Position numbers and translations under genes: made by a program
Notes under the pieces: model-generated
Databases searched by the model: none
Told to the model about the DNA's origin: nothing
What the model saw: the letters and a program-made list of their open reading frames with translations, nothing else
Source of the DNA: Brachionus koreanus
Taxonomy: Eukaryota; Rotifera; Eurotatoria; Ploima; Brachionidae
DNA: 64,000 nt
NCBI GenBank assembly: GCA_016987375.1
Contig: PJRA01000313.1
Span: 2,492,458-2,556,457, forward strand
Direction of reading: 5' to 3'
Shown here: positions 14,275 through 28,391 of the stretch, one piece after another
Numbering within the stretch: position 1 is the first letter of the stretch
Layout: each line of letters opens with the position of its first letter

Positions 14275-15440
14275 TTACAGTACAGAGAAGCTAGAAGGGA
14301 GTTTAAAAAATTAAATCGTCTAAAATTATTTTTTGAATTATTTTTTTCAAATAGGTTTAATGACTGAAAAATTCCAAGAATTTTTATAAAACTTATTTAT
14401 TATTTAAATAAATGATTTGCTTTAATTGATTCTTTTCTTTGTCCAGTGATACTCATTCGGCTAAATGCATCTTTTTAAATTTTAGATAATTAAAATTCAA
14501 TGAAATCCTTTTCACTACAGAATTTTCATCTTATAAATTCTCTTTGGATTAAATTAAAAAGGCTATTGACAATTTCCCTTCATCAAGTTCCTCTGAACTA
14601 GTTAGTTGAATCTAGACTAAAATTATTCAAAATTTTAACAAATACTTTGCTTCATTATTATACCAGCTCTTTAATAATTTTTTAGTTCTTAAAAAAAATA
14701 CCTGATGACTGGAAACTCGCTTTTTTAAATCCTTTATTTAAAAATAAAGGTGGCAATGCAGATATAAACAATCCTATACCAAAAGTATTTTAAAAGCTAT
14801 TAGCAAAAGAGATATCCTTCTATTTTGAATCGAATAAGATTTTATTTAATGGAAAACATGGTTTAGAACTGGACACACTTGTCAAACAGTCATACAAAAA
14901 TAAGTATCTCTGACAAAGACTTCGTATCAGCTTTGATAAAATTTTAAATGATACAACAAAAAGTTAAAGAAAAATGATAAACTAAAGTCCAGAACATGAA
15001 AAAATTGAATCTAGAAGCGATTAAAGTAGGTAATGAAGACATCTATGTTGTTAAGGAAATTTGTTTATTACGCTTAATAATTGTTCAAAATCTTAACTTG
15101 ACAAAACTTTCTAAACATCTAATTTATCACTTCAAGTTAAAAAGGAAATTATCTTCCATAAAAAGAATTTTCTATCTTGCAACATCAATAACAGTTCAGT
15201 TTTTCAAGACATTTATCCTACCTTTTTTTGACTATTGGTCTGCCCTTTTATTTTAATTTTCAAAAGAAGCAATAAACAAATTGGCTTAGAGTTATTATAT
15301 ACTTTTTAATTTAAAGCTTGAAACGAACAGCCTTAATTTAAATAAAAAACGCTTCATAGAGTTTTTGAAAAACTTTCTCTTCCTAATTTTTTTAAATTAA
15401 AGTTCTTTCGTTATTTTAAAAGAGAAACAAAAGAAAACGA
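14275..15440 (+). mobile_element. Decayed non-LTR retrotransposon (LINE) reverse-transcriptase relic
   Basis: Broken-frame translation on the plus strand gives successive pieces of a CR1/Jockey-type LINE ORF2. They are a YREARREF segment near 14285, an IPDDWK..FLNPLFKNKGG block (14695-14760), a KHGFRTGH-like block near 14850, and a C-terminal FFKTFILPFFDY block near 15200-15240. Many stops and frameshifts interrupt them, so the copy is dead. The catalytic YADD box is not recognisable. I see neither an endonuclease domain nor clear element ends. The order of blocks matches a single old insertion. Confidence 0.7.
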
Positions 15441-16802
15441 CTTAAGGATTTTTAAATAGATTTCAAGAAACCAGCAATAACCTAATTTAATCAATAGCCA
15501 AAATGAAGAAAAACCTTTGAATATTTTTATTCAAGATTAATAAATTCTTTTGTAGTCAAGATATCAATGTTGAAGTTTTCAGCGTATAAGAATTCAATTA
15601 TCAATTATTATAAATTTACTATATAAAGATTTTATTTCAAAATTTGAATTATTTAACTTAAATATCTTGTTTTTAAAATTTTTCAAATAACATCAATATC
15701 CAATTTTATAATTTTATATTTTTTAGCATGAAATAATCAATTTAATAAACGAAGACTCTTGAGGCATGGACAAATTTCATTCATCCTTTATTCCTAATTT
15801 AGTTTATTTTTTCTCTCCTGTCAATCTAGCCCCATTCTTGCTCACTAAACTGAACAATAGTTTGACACTTAGAATTTGAAAATTTAATAACTTTCGGATA
15901 ACTCATAAATATTTTGGAAAATTAAGATTTTTTTTTTAAATCTTATTTGATTTATTAGTATAATTCTTTTATATATGTAATAGTTAATTTTGAGATTAAG
16001 TAAATTTATCGAATTACGTGTGTAAGCGTAAAATTGTAAAAAATTATAAAAAAACAATGGATTCTCAAAATTGACTAAGTAATTTTACCAATAAATAGGT
16101 CTTAAGTGAACGGAATTTTATAGATTTTAATTTCATCTCGTTAATAATTACAAGATAATTTATACGTAAATTTTGAGAACAGTTTTGATTAAATTTAGCT
16201 TATGTTACTGTACATCCCAGTGCTCAACTAATCGATGCTCAAATCTTCACTTTATTCTCGTATTTTTGGAAAAATTCTGGTAAAATTACAAGAAATGGGA
16301 CTTTAACACCATGATTCAAGGACAGTTATCATCTTGAATCCACCACAAACTTGATGAAGAAAATCTTTAATTAAATTAAGTCCTTATTTTAAATTGTATA
16401 TTTTTTTTATCTTTCAAGTTATAAAAAAAATATTTAAAAAAATAAATTCGTCAATCTTGAAAAGCCATCTTTCTCTCTTCTCATCATGGCTTGGAATCAA
16501 CAACAGAAGAGTTCGATATAATCATTTTGTAATAAAGGATTTAGCTACTTTTAAAGTTAGTGTGGTAAAGTTGCTGGTTAATTTGATATCTGCGGTTAAA
16601 ATTTTTAAAACTTAAAGAACTTTTTTATTACAATTGCTTTAGAAAAAATCAGAGAATTTTGTATTTATAATATCCTATCTATTTATTGTTGTCAGTGTTA
16701 AAATTTCTAAACTGAAGGAGTTTTTACTCTGTGCAAATGGACTTTTGATAAAAATAAAATAAATTAAGTAATTTTTTTAAAATTTAAAAAGAGACAAATT
16801 TA
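15441..16802. other. AT-rich intergenic DNA without recognisable genes
   Basis: Low-complexity AT-rich DNA. Short ORFs such as 16394-16615 (+) are of the length expected by chance, have no recognisable motif and are not reported as genes. Confidence 0.55.
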
Positions 16803-18190
16803 GTAGTAGTAGTAGTAGTAATAATGCTATTGAGAAACGAGGTTCCTCAAGCAGTGACGACAGTAGACGTCCTGCTATAATAGCCTACGACCAGTTTATT
16901 AGCGATCAATATAAAGTTAGGAATGTTTAATGAGATTTTAGTAGTTTGTCTATTCTGTTTTTAAATTTGTTGATGTTTACAGTAATCCTGGTCTCTCGAT
17001 CAAGTGAGTTTCAGTATCCGGCTGTACGATTAACGAAAAAGTTGTGACGAACACCACAACTTCTTACCAGTTGCCTCTCGATGGCAGAAGATTTGTTCTG
17101 GTACGACCCGCTGGACTGTCTAGTCCATTTGATTCCAACATTTGGATGCCATTTGTTAAATGAACTCGATCGTGTCCATGCTGAATCTTATGGAGTTGGA
17201 TGAGATCACCACGTCTACATCGGTCTTCAAGGGTCGTCCATCCAAGGGCCTCTCTTCTCTCCGCGTACGGCTTTGATTTGAGTTCTGGCACAAGCTTGGA
17301 AAACCTCCTTTGGACCTTTTCGAGTACGTCAATGTCACCACGTCGGTACGGGTTCCAGGCTGCTACCGCAAACTCATGGTGAGCTTGCTCGTCGCACGTT
17401 TAGCTTGCTCGCCTTGTTTGAGATCACTGGTAATAATGATGTCATGATCGCGTTCTTGCTTGGTCTTTTCAAGTACATGGCCTCTTAGATGGTAGTTATT
17501 GCACTTGTTATTGGCACCAAGATGCATAACAACGCACTTTTTTTCATTGAAACTTGTTTGCCACATATTTGACCATTCTAACAACTTGTTGAGATCTCTT
17601 TGAAGATTCTCTATATCCTCTTCACGTTGAACTGCCTTCAATAGCTTACTGTCATCCGCAAATAGTTTGCAAATAGAGCTGCACACTTCTGGCATGTCAT
17701 TTATAAAAATCACAAAGAGAAGTGGGCCAAGCACTGACCCCTGAGGAACGCCACTCGTCACCGGTATCGAATCTGACACTACATTGCCAACAACAACCCG
17801 CTGCTTACGATGACTCAAGTTGGCACGTATCCATTTAATGATCAAAACGGGAAGACAATACGCAGCCAGTTTGATAAGAAGCAACTCATGTGACACCTTA
17901 TCGAAAGCCTTCTCAAAATCGAGATAAATGACGTCAGTTGTTAACCTACGACTCATGCAATCCGTCAGAAAATCGACTGTCTCAAGTAGATTAGTCACAC
18001 ATGCCTTGTGCGCCACAAAACCGTGCTGCTTTTAAGAAATGAGATTGTGTTTGTCGAGATGCTTGACAACGTAGTCTTTAATGAGCGACTCAAGTACCTT
18101 GCATGGTACCGACGTGAGTGACACAGGACAGTAGTTGCTAACATTGGTCCTAGAACCCTTTTTATGTATTGGTGATACATTTGCCACTTA
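16803..18190 (-). mobile_element. 5'-truncated LINE copy with reverse transcriptase and microsatellite 3' tail
   Basis: The minus strand encodes a fairly intact RT: QHGFVAHKAC, DFEKAFDKVSHELL, SGVPQGSVLGPLLF and the catalytic FADD box (frame 18016-17363), then a C-terminal block AAWNPYRRGDIDVLEKVQRR in another frame (to about 17064). Defects are an in-frame TAA near 18031, a loss of roughly 30-40 residues plus a frameshift near 17380, and truncation at the 5' end near 18190 with no endonuclease. The 3' end is a trinucleotide tail (ACT repeats on the minus strand, 16803-16825), as in CR1/L2-type elements. Base composition is markedly less AT-rich than the flanks, suggesting a younger insertion than the relic at 14.3 kb. 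No target-site duplication could be established. Confidence 0.85.
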
Positions 18191-18521
18191 CAATTTTTTT
18201 TAAATAATAACATATATTTATTCGATTTCCGTTTTTAAACTTTAAAATTTTATTTTATATATTTTATCAAAGGGTATATATATTTGAATAAATAAAATAT
18301 AAGCATATTTTTTGAAATTTTATTTTTTTAATTCTGAAAAACAAAAAAAAACAAAATTTTCAAATATTTATCAATAAAGTACATGAACGTTCTAATCGCT
18401 TTTCTCTTTTTTCTTTACCCTTAGTTTTCTTTAGGGACTTAAAACTAATTAAACATTAAATTTTTACTCAAAAAGAAATTAACTAATAAACAAATTGGTT
18501 TTTATTTTTAAATAGATTGAT

Positions 18522-20768
18522 TTAATTTTCTTGAATTTCATCGTCTGATTCACTCGAAGTTTCCTTTTAAAAAGATAAAAATTTAATAAAAAATTTTTTT
18601 AATTTGTTTAAAATTCTCACAGATTTTTGTCGCTTTCTTTTTTTAGATTTTTTATGCTTTTTACTCGATTTCGAACCATTTTGTTCATCTATCTTTTCAT
18701 TGTTTCTCATTTCAGAATCTGAATTAGTTTTACTATCCATTTCATGATCTTTTTTGTTCGACCTTGACTCGGTTTCAGAATCTCTTGAGGATGAGCGTGA
18801 TCTTTTGCTTTTTTTTCGCTTCTCCTTCTTTTTTTTTATATGATGAAGACATGATTCTTGTATTTGATGCTGAAATTCATTAAACAAACGTTCACATTCC
18901 TTGTCATCATTGATAGTTGTATATGCCTCTTCGTTTAAAATTTTTTCCTTTATATCTTCATACTTTGTCGATTCAGTAATGTCCAATTTTTTCAACATAC
19001 TCTTAAATGCTTGTTCGATTTTTTTAACCTTCTTTTGTTCTTCTTTTAGCTTTTCTTTTTCCTTTTGATCACACTTCTCCATAAAGTGATTAAATGTAAG
19101 CTTTATATTTGTCGGATCGACCGATTCAATTCTTTTGTCTTGTTTCAGAAACTCGGTAAATTCATCCAAAGTTGTTTTGGACTGAATTTCAAACTTATTC
19201 TCTTTAATTATTTCTTTGATCAATTTTTTTTCATCATGAAATCTTGCTTTTAGATCATCGACATAAAATTTGAACAAATCTAAAGGCGTAGATCCCTCCT
19301 GCATCAACAGAACATTAAATCTTTCATCAGCAGAAATGGTCGAGAATAGATCCATCCAGAGCGAAGACGAATTTAGCTTACCTTGGTCGTGTAGCTCGTC
19401 CAAAAGACACAAAAATGCGTCTCTATTTTTTCTTTCTTGACGTCTAATCCATTTTCTCCTCTTTTGTAAATCCTCAACATGCTCTTTTTCTAGAGAGCGT
19501 ATGTGCTCCTCGAAGACAATCAATGCGTCTTCTTTATCCATATTTTGCAAGTCCATATCTTGAGTAAAATGGGGATCTTTGAACAAAAGCTTTTGCGCCT
19601 CACTCCATCTCGTCTTATAGGTTACTTTACTCATCGATTCTAAAATATCTTTTAACACTTTTATGTTACGTTTTCTCATATTTTTGGCTTCTTCTTTTTC
19701 TCTTTTTTCCAAAATTACAACAATATCGTCGTAAATATCACGTCTATCTCTTTCGGGCACACAACTCCACACAGTCAAATGAGCAAACATTTTTTCCGCC
19801 TTTGGATACTTTATTGTAGAACTCATGTGTTCACAATTTAGCAAAAATTTTTCCAATTCTTCTTTGTTTTGTTTCAACTTTCGTCGTTCTTCTTCTTTTT
19901 CCTCTTTTTGTTTTTGAACTTTATAAGCATTGAAAGCTTGCTTTTTCTCATTTAAATGTTTTAGAGCGCCGTAACGCGGCTCATTTGCAATTAGCTTTAA
20001 TGCTTGTTCCCATGTGGCATTACTCGTTACATTTTTTTCCCTTAGCAATTCTTTGAAAGCTTCCATAGCTTTTTTTTTGTCTGTAAACTCAAATGTTGTT
20101 TGCAGCTTAGAATCACCAGATTTCGGAGTCGAACTACCCAAATTACTGTTATCACTACCATTAGCGTCACTACATATAGAATTGTTACCTGATTGGGTTT
20201 CACTCGGAAGTTTTATTTCATTGAGACTTATTTTCTTTGAATCTTGACTCAGAGTTTCTTTGAATTCCGACGCTTTTTTTACATCAAAATCAGTTTTTGA
20301 CGCAGATTTTACTACTTCAGAGTCTTGGTAATCCGAGGGCTTTTCCCATCTAGACTCTTTAGTAACTGTGTTATAATAATACGGCTTTCCTTCCTCTGTT
20401 TTGTATTCTATCCAAATATTTTTTGGTGGGTGTTCAACTGGAGCCTTGAAGCCTTCGGGTTTTTCCCATCTGGATTCCTTAGTAACTGAGTTGTAGTAAT
20501 ATTTGCGACCTTCTGGAGTGAAATGTTCACTCCAAATGGCACTTTCAGATTTGGGTTGTTCTCCCGGCTTCCCAAAATTACCTAAAATTAGATTAAAAAA
20601 ATTCATAGATTTAAGCGAATGGAAAAAATGCCTTTAAATATTACCTGGCATTATTGGTGGTATCAGTGGTGGTACGTTAGCGCCTGGCATTATTGGAGGC
20701 GGAAATGGCATTGGCATGGACGGATTAAATAAAGGATTAAAAGGAAACGGAGGTGTACTACCTGCCAT
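18522..20768 (-). CDS. PRPF40: Pre-mRNA processing factor 40 homologue (WW and FF domains)
   Basis: U1 snRNP-associated splicing factor that bridges the two ends of an intron through WW domains (proline-rich ligands) and FF domains. Exons are 20768-20645, 20581-18621 and 18563-18522, with GT-AG introns of 63 and 57 nt, giving 708 residues. The N-terminus is short and rich in Pro, Phe and Met. Two WW domains follow (about residues 56-88 and 97-129), each with the KYYYN or PYYYN and SRWEKP signatures. Several FF-type helical repeats begin at about residue 210. The C-terminus is Lys/Arg/Ser-rich, like an RS-type nuclear tail, and ends [11 protein letters not shown]. The short first exon was missed by simple ORF calling; it supplies the ATG and a clean phase-1 join. 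The gene lies divergent from the BLTP3 gene, 1.2 kb away. Confidence 0.93.
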
Positions 20769-21964
20769 TGTATGTTTTTATATTAGTAACTTGAGAATTT
20801 TGTAATTTGAAATTTACTTTAACTTGTAAATAAAGTGACTATTTATGTGAATGACTTAGTAAATGTCTAGTTTAAGTTACTGAATTTAATTTATGTAAAG
20901 ACAATTAAAATGTCACTATATTCGATTGGTATCATAATTAAGTAGACGAAAATCGCTAAAAAATAGCTACATAATAAAATATTATGATTATATATTTTAA
21001 AGTATTAATCCTTGTAATAAGTTTAAAAATACAAATCGTAACTATCAATTAAAAAGAAATCTGTTAAATTTTTTTTTTAAATAATAATTAATTGATTGAA
21101 ATATATGGAAATTATATATGAATAGAATGCATAAAAATATTGGAATAAAAAAATAAGGATAAAATATGCTTTAAGTAAATATTTCAATAGCAGAATTTTT
21201 TAATTTCATTTTTTATTTCAAATTTCATTCATTCATTCATAGTGTATAATTTTTTTGACTTATTAAGATCTTTTAATTTTTATTTAAATGACACTTTTCA
21301 TTATCATTTAAAAAAAAATCGTATTATCCATGTAAACAAAAAATCAATAAATATAAGTTTCTTTTTATTAGTTAGATTATATGAGATCGAATCGAATATA
21401 TAAAATTTAATAATTTTTTGGTCTTATTATAATTTCAATAAAAAATTTTTTCTCGCTTTTTTTAGTCAAGAAATTAAAAAAAAATTCACTAAAATTATGT
21501 TATTTTTAAAGTTAAATATTTGATTCTTGATTATGAATTTAAAAAAAATAAATATTTTAAAATCGAAGTATAAATTATACTAAAAATAAAAATTCAACTA
21601 GTATACATTTAAAAATTTCAGGTTGAATTAAGCTTTCAACTTTTAAAATAGACTTCAACACCCTAAGAAACCAACATGATTTAAAATTTATTCTGCAACT
21701 TTTTTAAATTTAGAATTATTTAGAAATTCCAAATTTTTTGTAATTTTAAAGTGTAAAAACTAGTTTTAAATTTTACTCATATTTAATATTATTTTATCCA
21801 AAATTAATATTATTTTAAATTTGAATTTATTCAAACTATTTATTTCGAAAAACGGGTGCAATTAAATCTAAATTTAAGCATTTTTTATATTTATCAAGGT
21901 TATGTCAAAGAAAAATTAAATATTTTTTTAATTTCGAATTTAAATTTTGTTGTTATTTTTAAAA
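20769..21964. promoter_or_regulatory. Divergent intergenic region between PRPF40 and BLTP3 homologues
   Basis: This 1.2 kb separates two divergent start codons and must contain both promoters. It is extremely AT-rich, and I recognise no specific factor sites or ORFs in it. Confidence 0.45.
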
Positions 21965-24900
21965 ATGGCTAATTTAATTAAAAATGCCTTGGTCAAGCAA
22001 ATATCCAAGTATTTGTTTTACAAAAACACTTAAATACCATAACAGACTTGATTTATTTCAAGATTTCTCAAAAATGTCTCGCCAAATCAGATCAACATTA
22101 GTACCTTAAAAGGCGAAGGTGAAATGAAAAACATACAATTGAATGAAGAGATGCTAATGAATGTGCTCGAAATTCCAACATGGCTAAGGATCACCAACGC
22201 AAGATGCAACAAAGCAAGCGTCAAAGTATGCTATCTTTTGAATTTTTCAAAAATGTTAAATCTAAGATACAAATAAATAACAAAAAAATAATAAACATTT
22301 TTTTTAGATTCAATGGACAAAATTAAAAACAAATCCTATTGTTATTGTAAATATTGAATATTAGTTAAAAATAAAATGGAAAAATTTTCAAAATTATTAA
22401 TAGATCCTTGATAAAATAGAACTTGATATGGAAATAGCCGATCCATTAAGAGAATACACGTCATCAAATCTTAGCTCAATGTTTGATAAAGATAGCGGTG
22501 GAGCGTATGAAAAAATATAATTATTATTAATATTCTTGAATAACTATAATTGTTTTAATTCAGATACGGTTTTATTGATAAATGCATTGACGCAATTCAG
22601 CTTATTATAGATTCAATCACAATAACCATAAAATCAAAGACTTTCAATGCAAATTTGAATGTAATTAAGAAATTTAATATTATAATATTTTTTTCATTAT
22701 TGTCAGTTTATTTTGATTTTTTTTGATTAGATGTCCAACATCCGTATTACTAGTGTCACACCTAATTGGAAAATGACCAACGATATACGAAACACACGGC
22801 TAAAAGACTTGGAGAAAGACCAAATAATCCTTTTTAAAGAAGTTTCGTGGGAAATATGCCGCCTGGAAGCTTTTAACATTGAAGCTGATTCTCAGAATCA
22901 AACTGCAACATCCATCAAACTTATAATGAATCCATCGAAAATTAGAATCGTTCTTAAGAAAAAACTTTCTGATAAATCGCTAATTAATTCAACAATTCGC
23001 ATTCTTCTCAATGAAATATATTGGATGGCCAGTGATACTCAACTAAAAGCTGCTATTGGAACTTATAAGACTTTATCTAAACTAATGACTAAATCTTTTG
23101 AACAAAAGAAAAAATATGTTCAAATTCAGCAGCAACAAAGTGTAATATTAAAAATTTTTTCAAATTTATTTTTATATATCATTTTCTTTTTTAGAAATCA
23201 GCTACACAGAATAAAAATATGAACACTTCAGACAAAACTTCAAACGATATTTTATCTAAGGTATTTTTGCAGTATGATATAAAAGAAACATCATTACATG
23301 TGCAAATTTCTAATCTAAATATTCATCTGTATGCGGATGACAATTACTCAGGTATATTTTCAAATAACATCATAATTTACAGATCAATTTTTCAAGTGTT
23401 TTATTAAAACAAGTTTTCACAAATTTTAATCATATTTTTAAAATTAAAAAAAAAACAATTTGAGCCTAATTATTTAACTCTAGAATGTCCGAGGAGTTTT
23501 AAGAAAATTCTTTTTTAAGAAATTTAAACATAAATATTTTCTCAAAGTAACAAAGGTTTTAAAAAATCACCCAAAACTACTAAAAATTAATTTGAAATGT
23601 ATAAAATTTTTTTTTCTTTTTTCTCGAAATTTTAATTTGAAATTTTTAAAATTAATCAGTCTAGCTTTTTAGTTTTAATCATAAAAATATATGCATGATT
23701 AAACAAAAAATTGAGAAATTTTTCCTAGAATGCTAACAAAAGATTTTAGTACAAAACCAAAAATAGTATGTTTCTTTTTTGATATTTTCATTGAATTTTA
23801 AAATAAGCTTTATTTTATTTGAGTTTGAGGAATTTACTAATTGATTAAAAAAATTAAAAAAAATAAAATATTAAAATTAATTAAATAAAAAAAATTACTT
23901 TAAAGCTTTTTTGTCTTCTACAAGGAACAAATTATTTGAAAAAAATTTTCCTTGTTTTACATGATTAACGAATTTTATTTAAAACTGAACACATATTTGA
24001 AAAAAACAAGTCAAATAAAGAGAAATTTTCGGTTGTCCCAAAAAAACGGATAAAAAAAAGTTTTTTTTTTTAAAAAACACAAACAAATTAATGGAGAAAA
24101 AAAAATAAAAAAAAAGTAATAACTTAAACTTATAATTTATATATTTGCAAAAGAATTTTTTCAAAAATGTGTTCATTTTTTGAAAAATAAATATTTAATG
24201 CACCATAAGGAACAACTTATGACTTTACAGCTAACATTTCTTTATTAATTTTACAAGTGAAATCAAATTCTTTGTTCAATAGAACAAGAGACAAAAGTTG
24301 TTTTTCTTTCTTCTATGTAATTCTACAGGAAATGAAAGATTTTAATTTTAAAATATTGAAATATGCTAATTTTTGAATTATTAAACTTATTTATTTGAAA
24401 TTGTTTTTTAAATTTGTTTAATCCGGATCCGTGCTTTAATCGGATAATGGAAATTTTCTCGCAACTCAATTATATTTGTATTTAAATTTATTATTTGGTC
24501 AAAGTGTATTAAAAAATAGACAAACTTTTTTTTAAAACGCACTCAAGAATCTACACATATACTTTTTTATTTACTAATCAATAATTGAAATTTTTTAATC
24601 TAAAGGAAATAAGTTAATTGACGGTGGTTCAATTCAATTCTTGTTTAAAAATTTATGCTTGGACCATTATCCATATCACAAAGTTGGGTCTCCAACCAAA
24701 CACTGGAATAATTATAATCACACATTTCGACAAAGAGATGAATGGTCGAAAAATTTGTTGAACGAATTCACTTCAAAACTGGAGGATATATTCAAAAAGT
24801 CTAACATTGATGGAATTAATAAATCTCAGTTTAAAAATGGCATCAGTTTGCTTGAAAGTAGCACAATATTTTCTCTTAAAGATTTTTCAATTTACAAAGT

Positions 24901-27900
24901 AACTACTAATTTATCAAACAAACAAGCCAATATGTCTTCTATGCGAGCCAAAAAAGTTAATCAGGAAAAAACAGACTCCGATCCAGTTACTTACGATTCC
25001 ATTAACGACTTTTTAAAAATGAAAAGCTATTTTCTTGATCAACAAATGTTCAATATGCGTCCTTTTTTGAGCTCAAATTCTTCAGAATTCAATCTTCCAA
25101 GTGAAACATTGTTCGCTAATTGTTTTTTTAGTGATTTTTATTTTCCTGAAAATGTAAACTATCCTGTGCCTTGTCCACAAGTTTTTGTTCAAATATCTCC
25201 TATTCTTTTAAATATTGATTTTTTGACTTTACTTTGGATGAATACATTAGCCTTCTCGTTATGGAGAGAAAAACTACTAGTTGACCAAAACGACAAGTCC
25301 GAAAAAACCAATTTCATCAATCACTTTGCCAAAAATAGTCTTCATTGTGACACTCATTTAGAAGTAATTCTTCCAAAAATAAATCTAACAATATATCCAA
25401 CTAAATTCGAGTCAAATGTAAATTTTCAAAATCAAAATTTCACTGCCAGACCAAACAGTATTGAGATTGGAGTGGCAAAGCTTGTTTTGACTAATAAAAC
25501 ATTGGGAAAATTCAACAATTATTTTGATGAATTTAATGCAAATAGTGAAAAATGCTATAAATTATCATCTAGTTTGATCGAAAAAAACAAAAGCTTTAAA
25601 AACAAATTCAAAAATTTATTTGAAAATAATGAAATAAGAGTGAATAAATTGGCACCATGTTTTGAAGAAATAATTAGAAATGATGATTTTAGCTTGGTTC
25701 GTCATGGTTTAGAAATAAATCAAGAATTTAATAAACTCGATCAGATGGTAAATGCAAAAGAGGGACTTTTTTTAAAAAATTTAAATAAAAATGCCTTGAA
25801 TAAAGACGCAGCAAAAGACATATGGACAATGGATATAGAGAGTTTGTGGATTGATATGATAGATAAAGAAAATATGCCTTTTGTTCAAAATGCTTCATTT
25901 AAAATTTTTGCCGCAAATGTTTGGGAATTTTTAAGCAAAAGTTCAATTTTGTTGGAACAACATGATCAAGAAGAGTCATGGAATGAATGCTCAAATGGTA
26001 ATTATTTAAAAGCGTTTCGGCGCTTAGAAAGAATAATTGAAATACAAAAAGAAGAAGAATTTAATGGCAAAGTTAGGCGTAAGCGTTCTAACAGCCTTTC
26101 AAGCAAGAGCAATTTTATCAAATCAAAGGCCAAATCTGAACTTTTATGCAAGAAAATATACTCAAATTTAAATGTGATTTCAAGGGTCAAAAATATAAAT
26201 GTCTTTGTAAATCATTCGCAAATTTTGTTTCTATTTAGATTAATTGACGTAGTTGAAAATTTTTTCAACCAAATCAAAATTGATACTGAGCATACACTTA
26301 AATTTAAAGGAAATTCTCAGAAAAAGGATGAAATTGAAAAGAGAATACGTCCCAAATCGTTTAAACTAGATTTTTTCGAGGAGACCAAAGCACAAACCTT
26401 TGACCAAAACACAAATGAATCAAGCGTAAATTTAGCTCTTTGTATAGACAATATACAAGTTGAACTTTTGCTTGATGATTTGAGAAAAGATATTCGTTTT
26501 CAGCCTGAGCATAAAAATGAAAGAGAAGAATCGCATGAAAATGATAAATATGAGGAAAAAAATTTAAACGAAAAATTGGACTCGTCCATTGAAGATTATA
26601 ATGTGGTCACTAAACAAATTGACAAAGATCTAATTATTAATTATATAAAATATATTTATGGTCTAAATACAGAAGTTCCAAATTTTTCATTTAATTTTAA
26701 TTTGTTACCGAGTTCAAAAGATTTTCCCAAAGAACAACATTTGTCTTCAGACTCAGGCTATGTGACTGAAAAATCAAGTCTAGCTTCCAATTTGTCTTTC
26801 AAAGCTTTGAATGGATTGAATAAATTGACAAACAAATTATCTGAATCAGGAGAAGACCTACTAGCTGATGATAATGACAACATATCGATGATAATAAGTT
26901 TGGCTCAGGAAGACGCTATTAGTGTGGTTAGTGAAAATCTGTGTGACAATTTGAAAAGTTCACCAAATAGATCAATGAGCTCTGCGTCCGAAACTAGTTC
27001 ATTTACGACTTCAACTGGTCAAATGAACAAATTGGATCAATCGAAAACAAACTCAAGCTGTTCAAATTTGTCAAAATTGACCCCAAATGTAAATCAAATA
27101 GTTCAAACTGATTCGGCTAAGACCAAAGTCTGCATTAGCCTTCAAAATTTGGATCTTTATGCTCAAACCGAAGGTGAAAATTTGCTCGCCTTAATTACTT
27201 TTGACCAAGTTAAAATAAGAGATAGAAAATCAGAAAATTTTGACGAAAATAGATTAAGAGATATTTTCATTAGGTTTGAAAAAAATTCCCACGATGCTGA
27301 AAAATTAAATGGCTTAGCAGAAATATTTGCTGAAAATTTCAAATTTGAACTTGATGTGCCAACATTGACGGCTTTGGTCGATCTAATCGACGACACTGAT
27401 TTCTTTAAGATGGAGTCCAAAGACACAATAGCAATTAAAGGTTATATTTATTCATGTGGAGTTAAACTAAACGATGATCCTTTTAAAACCTATGTAAATA
27501 ATCCAAAAGTTTTAGATGTTTTTGTAGACAGTCTGAATTTTGAAAAATCATCGGATAATCGAATTTTGATAAACGAAATAAGGCCTGGTAAAAGTTGTCA
27601 GCTAGATGCGGACAGCTTGAAGCTTAAATTGACAAAGAGCTTGTTTCATGAATCAAAATATGTGCAAGAATCAAAATGGAACTGTTCGTCTGTTGAATTT
27701 AGATCTAGACAAAATTTGAAAATTGATCCTAACAAATTTGCTTCCATGGTATTAATGTTGCGTAAAGAAAAAGAACTAAATCATTTATGGCAAGCTAGAT
27801 TTGAGAAACAAAAATTGGAGCAAAGTGATAAAGAGAAAGAAATGAGCTCGAAAATCGAGGCAGCTGAGACCGAAAATAAAAATTTACGAAAGGAGATAGA

Positions 27901-28138
27901 AAGTTTAAAGAATTTGGCGAATAGAGAATCGACTATTAATGGAAGTGAAGAAGAAACAGCTAGGAGTTTGAATGAAAAACTTGAAATTGAAAGAAAACAA
28001 TTCGAGTCTTTACTACTAGGATGTCAGCAAGAAAATGAATTGCTAAAATCTAAGCTTAAAAAAACTGAAGATTATGTAGCATTGCTAAATATTGAGCGTG
28101 AATGTTTGATGAAGAAGATAAACCAATCTAAATTTTAG
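21965..28138 (+). CDS. BLTP3: Bridge-like lipid transfer protein, BLTP3 (UHRF1BP1/SHIP164) family
   Basis: Chorein-type tube protein expected to move phospholipids between membranes at contact sites on endosomal or vesicular organelles. Eight exons: 21965-22008, 22063-22225, 22308-22346, 22404-22504, 22564-22660, 22731-23141, 23195-23351 and 24606-28138. Every join keeps frame, for 1514 residues; as I recall the human paralogues are about 1440-1460. The N-terminus (INISTLKGEGEMKN, then EIPTWLRI and QWTKLKTNP) is the chorein_N signature of the family. Later conserved blocks are KEVSWEICRLEA and YDIKETSLHV. The C-terminal 130 residues form a coiled coil rich in Glu and Lys. The middle is Asn/Ser/Lys-rich and diverged. 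Introns are 53-82 nt except the last, 1254 nt. The large final exon alone lacks the chorein domain, so it must not be annotated as a separate gene. Confidence 0.92.
23352..24605 (+). other. BLTP3: Long last intron of the BLTP3 gene
   Basis: 1254 nt between exons 7 and 8, about 20 times longer than the other introns of this gene. Homopolymer-rich AT sequence; no nested gene or repeat is recognised. The short minus-strand ORF near 24.0-24.2 kb is Phe/Lys low complexity and not credible. Confidence 0.7.
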
Positions 28139-28391
28139 TAAAAATCGTTATGATTTTAAACGATGGTGAATTTTTACTTTTTTTTTAATGTATTTATCAC
28201 AAAAAATTTTAGTTATAAGTTAATAATAAAAATAATTAATTTGATTTTTTTTTAAATTTTTAAACTAAAAATTAAAAAAATTCTATATTTAGGTATTATT
28301 TTTAAAGCAAAAAAAATTTTTCTCAAATTTAAGAAAATATATATACTCTTTTTAAAGTCATTAAAATTTAATGAAAAAAAAATACAAATAA

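Noticed and set aside
16741..18230. Target-site duplication around the younger LINE
   Set aside because: Flanks share only A/T-rich similarity; no convincing direct repeat could be aligned.
24641..28138. Last BLTP3 exon as a stand-alone gene
   Set aside because: Seven upstream exons with matching phases supply the chorein N-terminus; the internal start codon is not needed.
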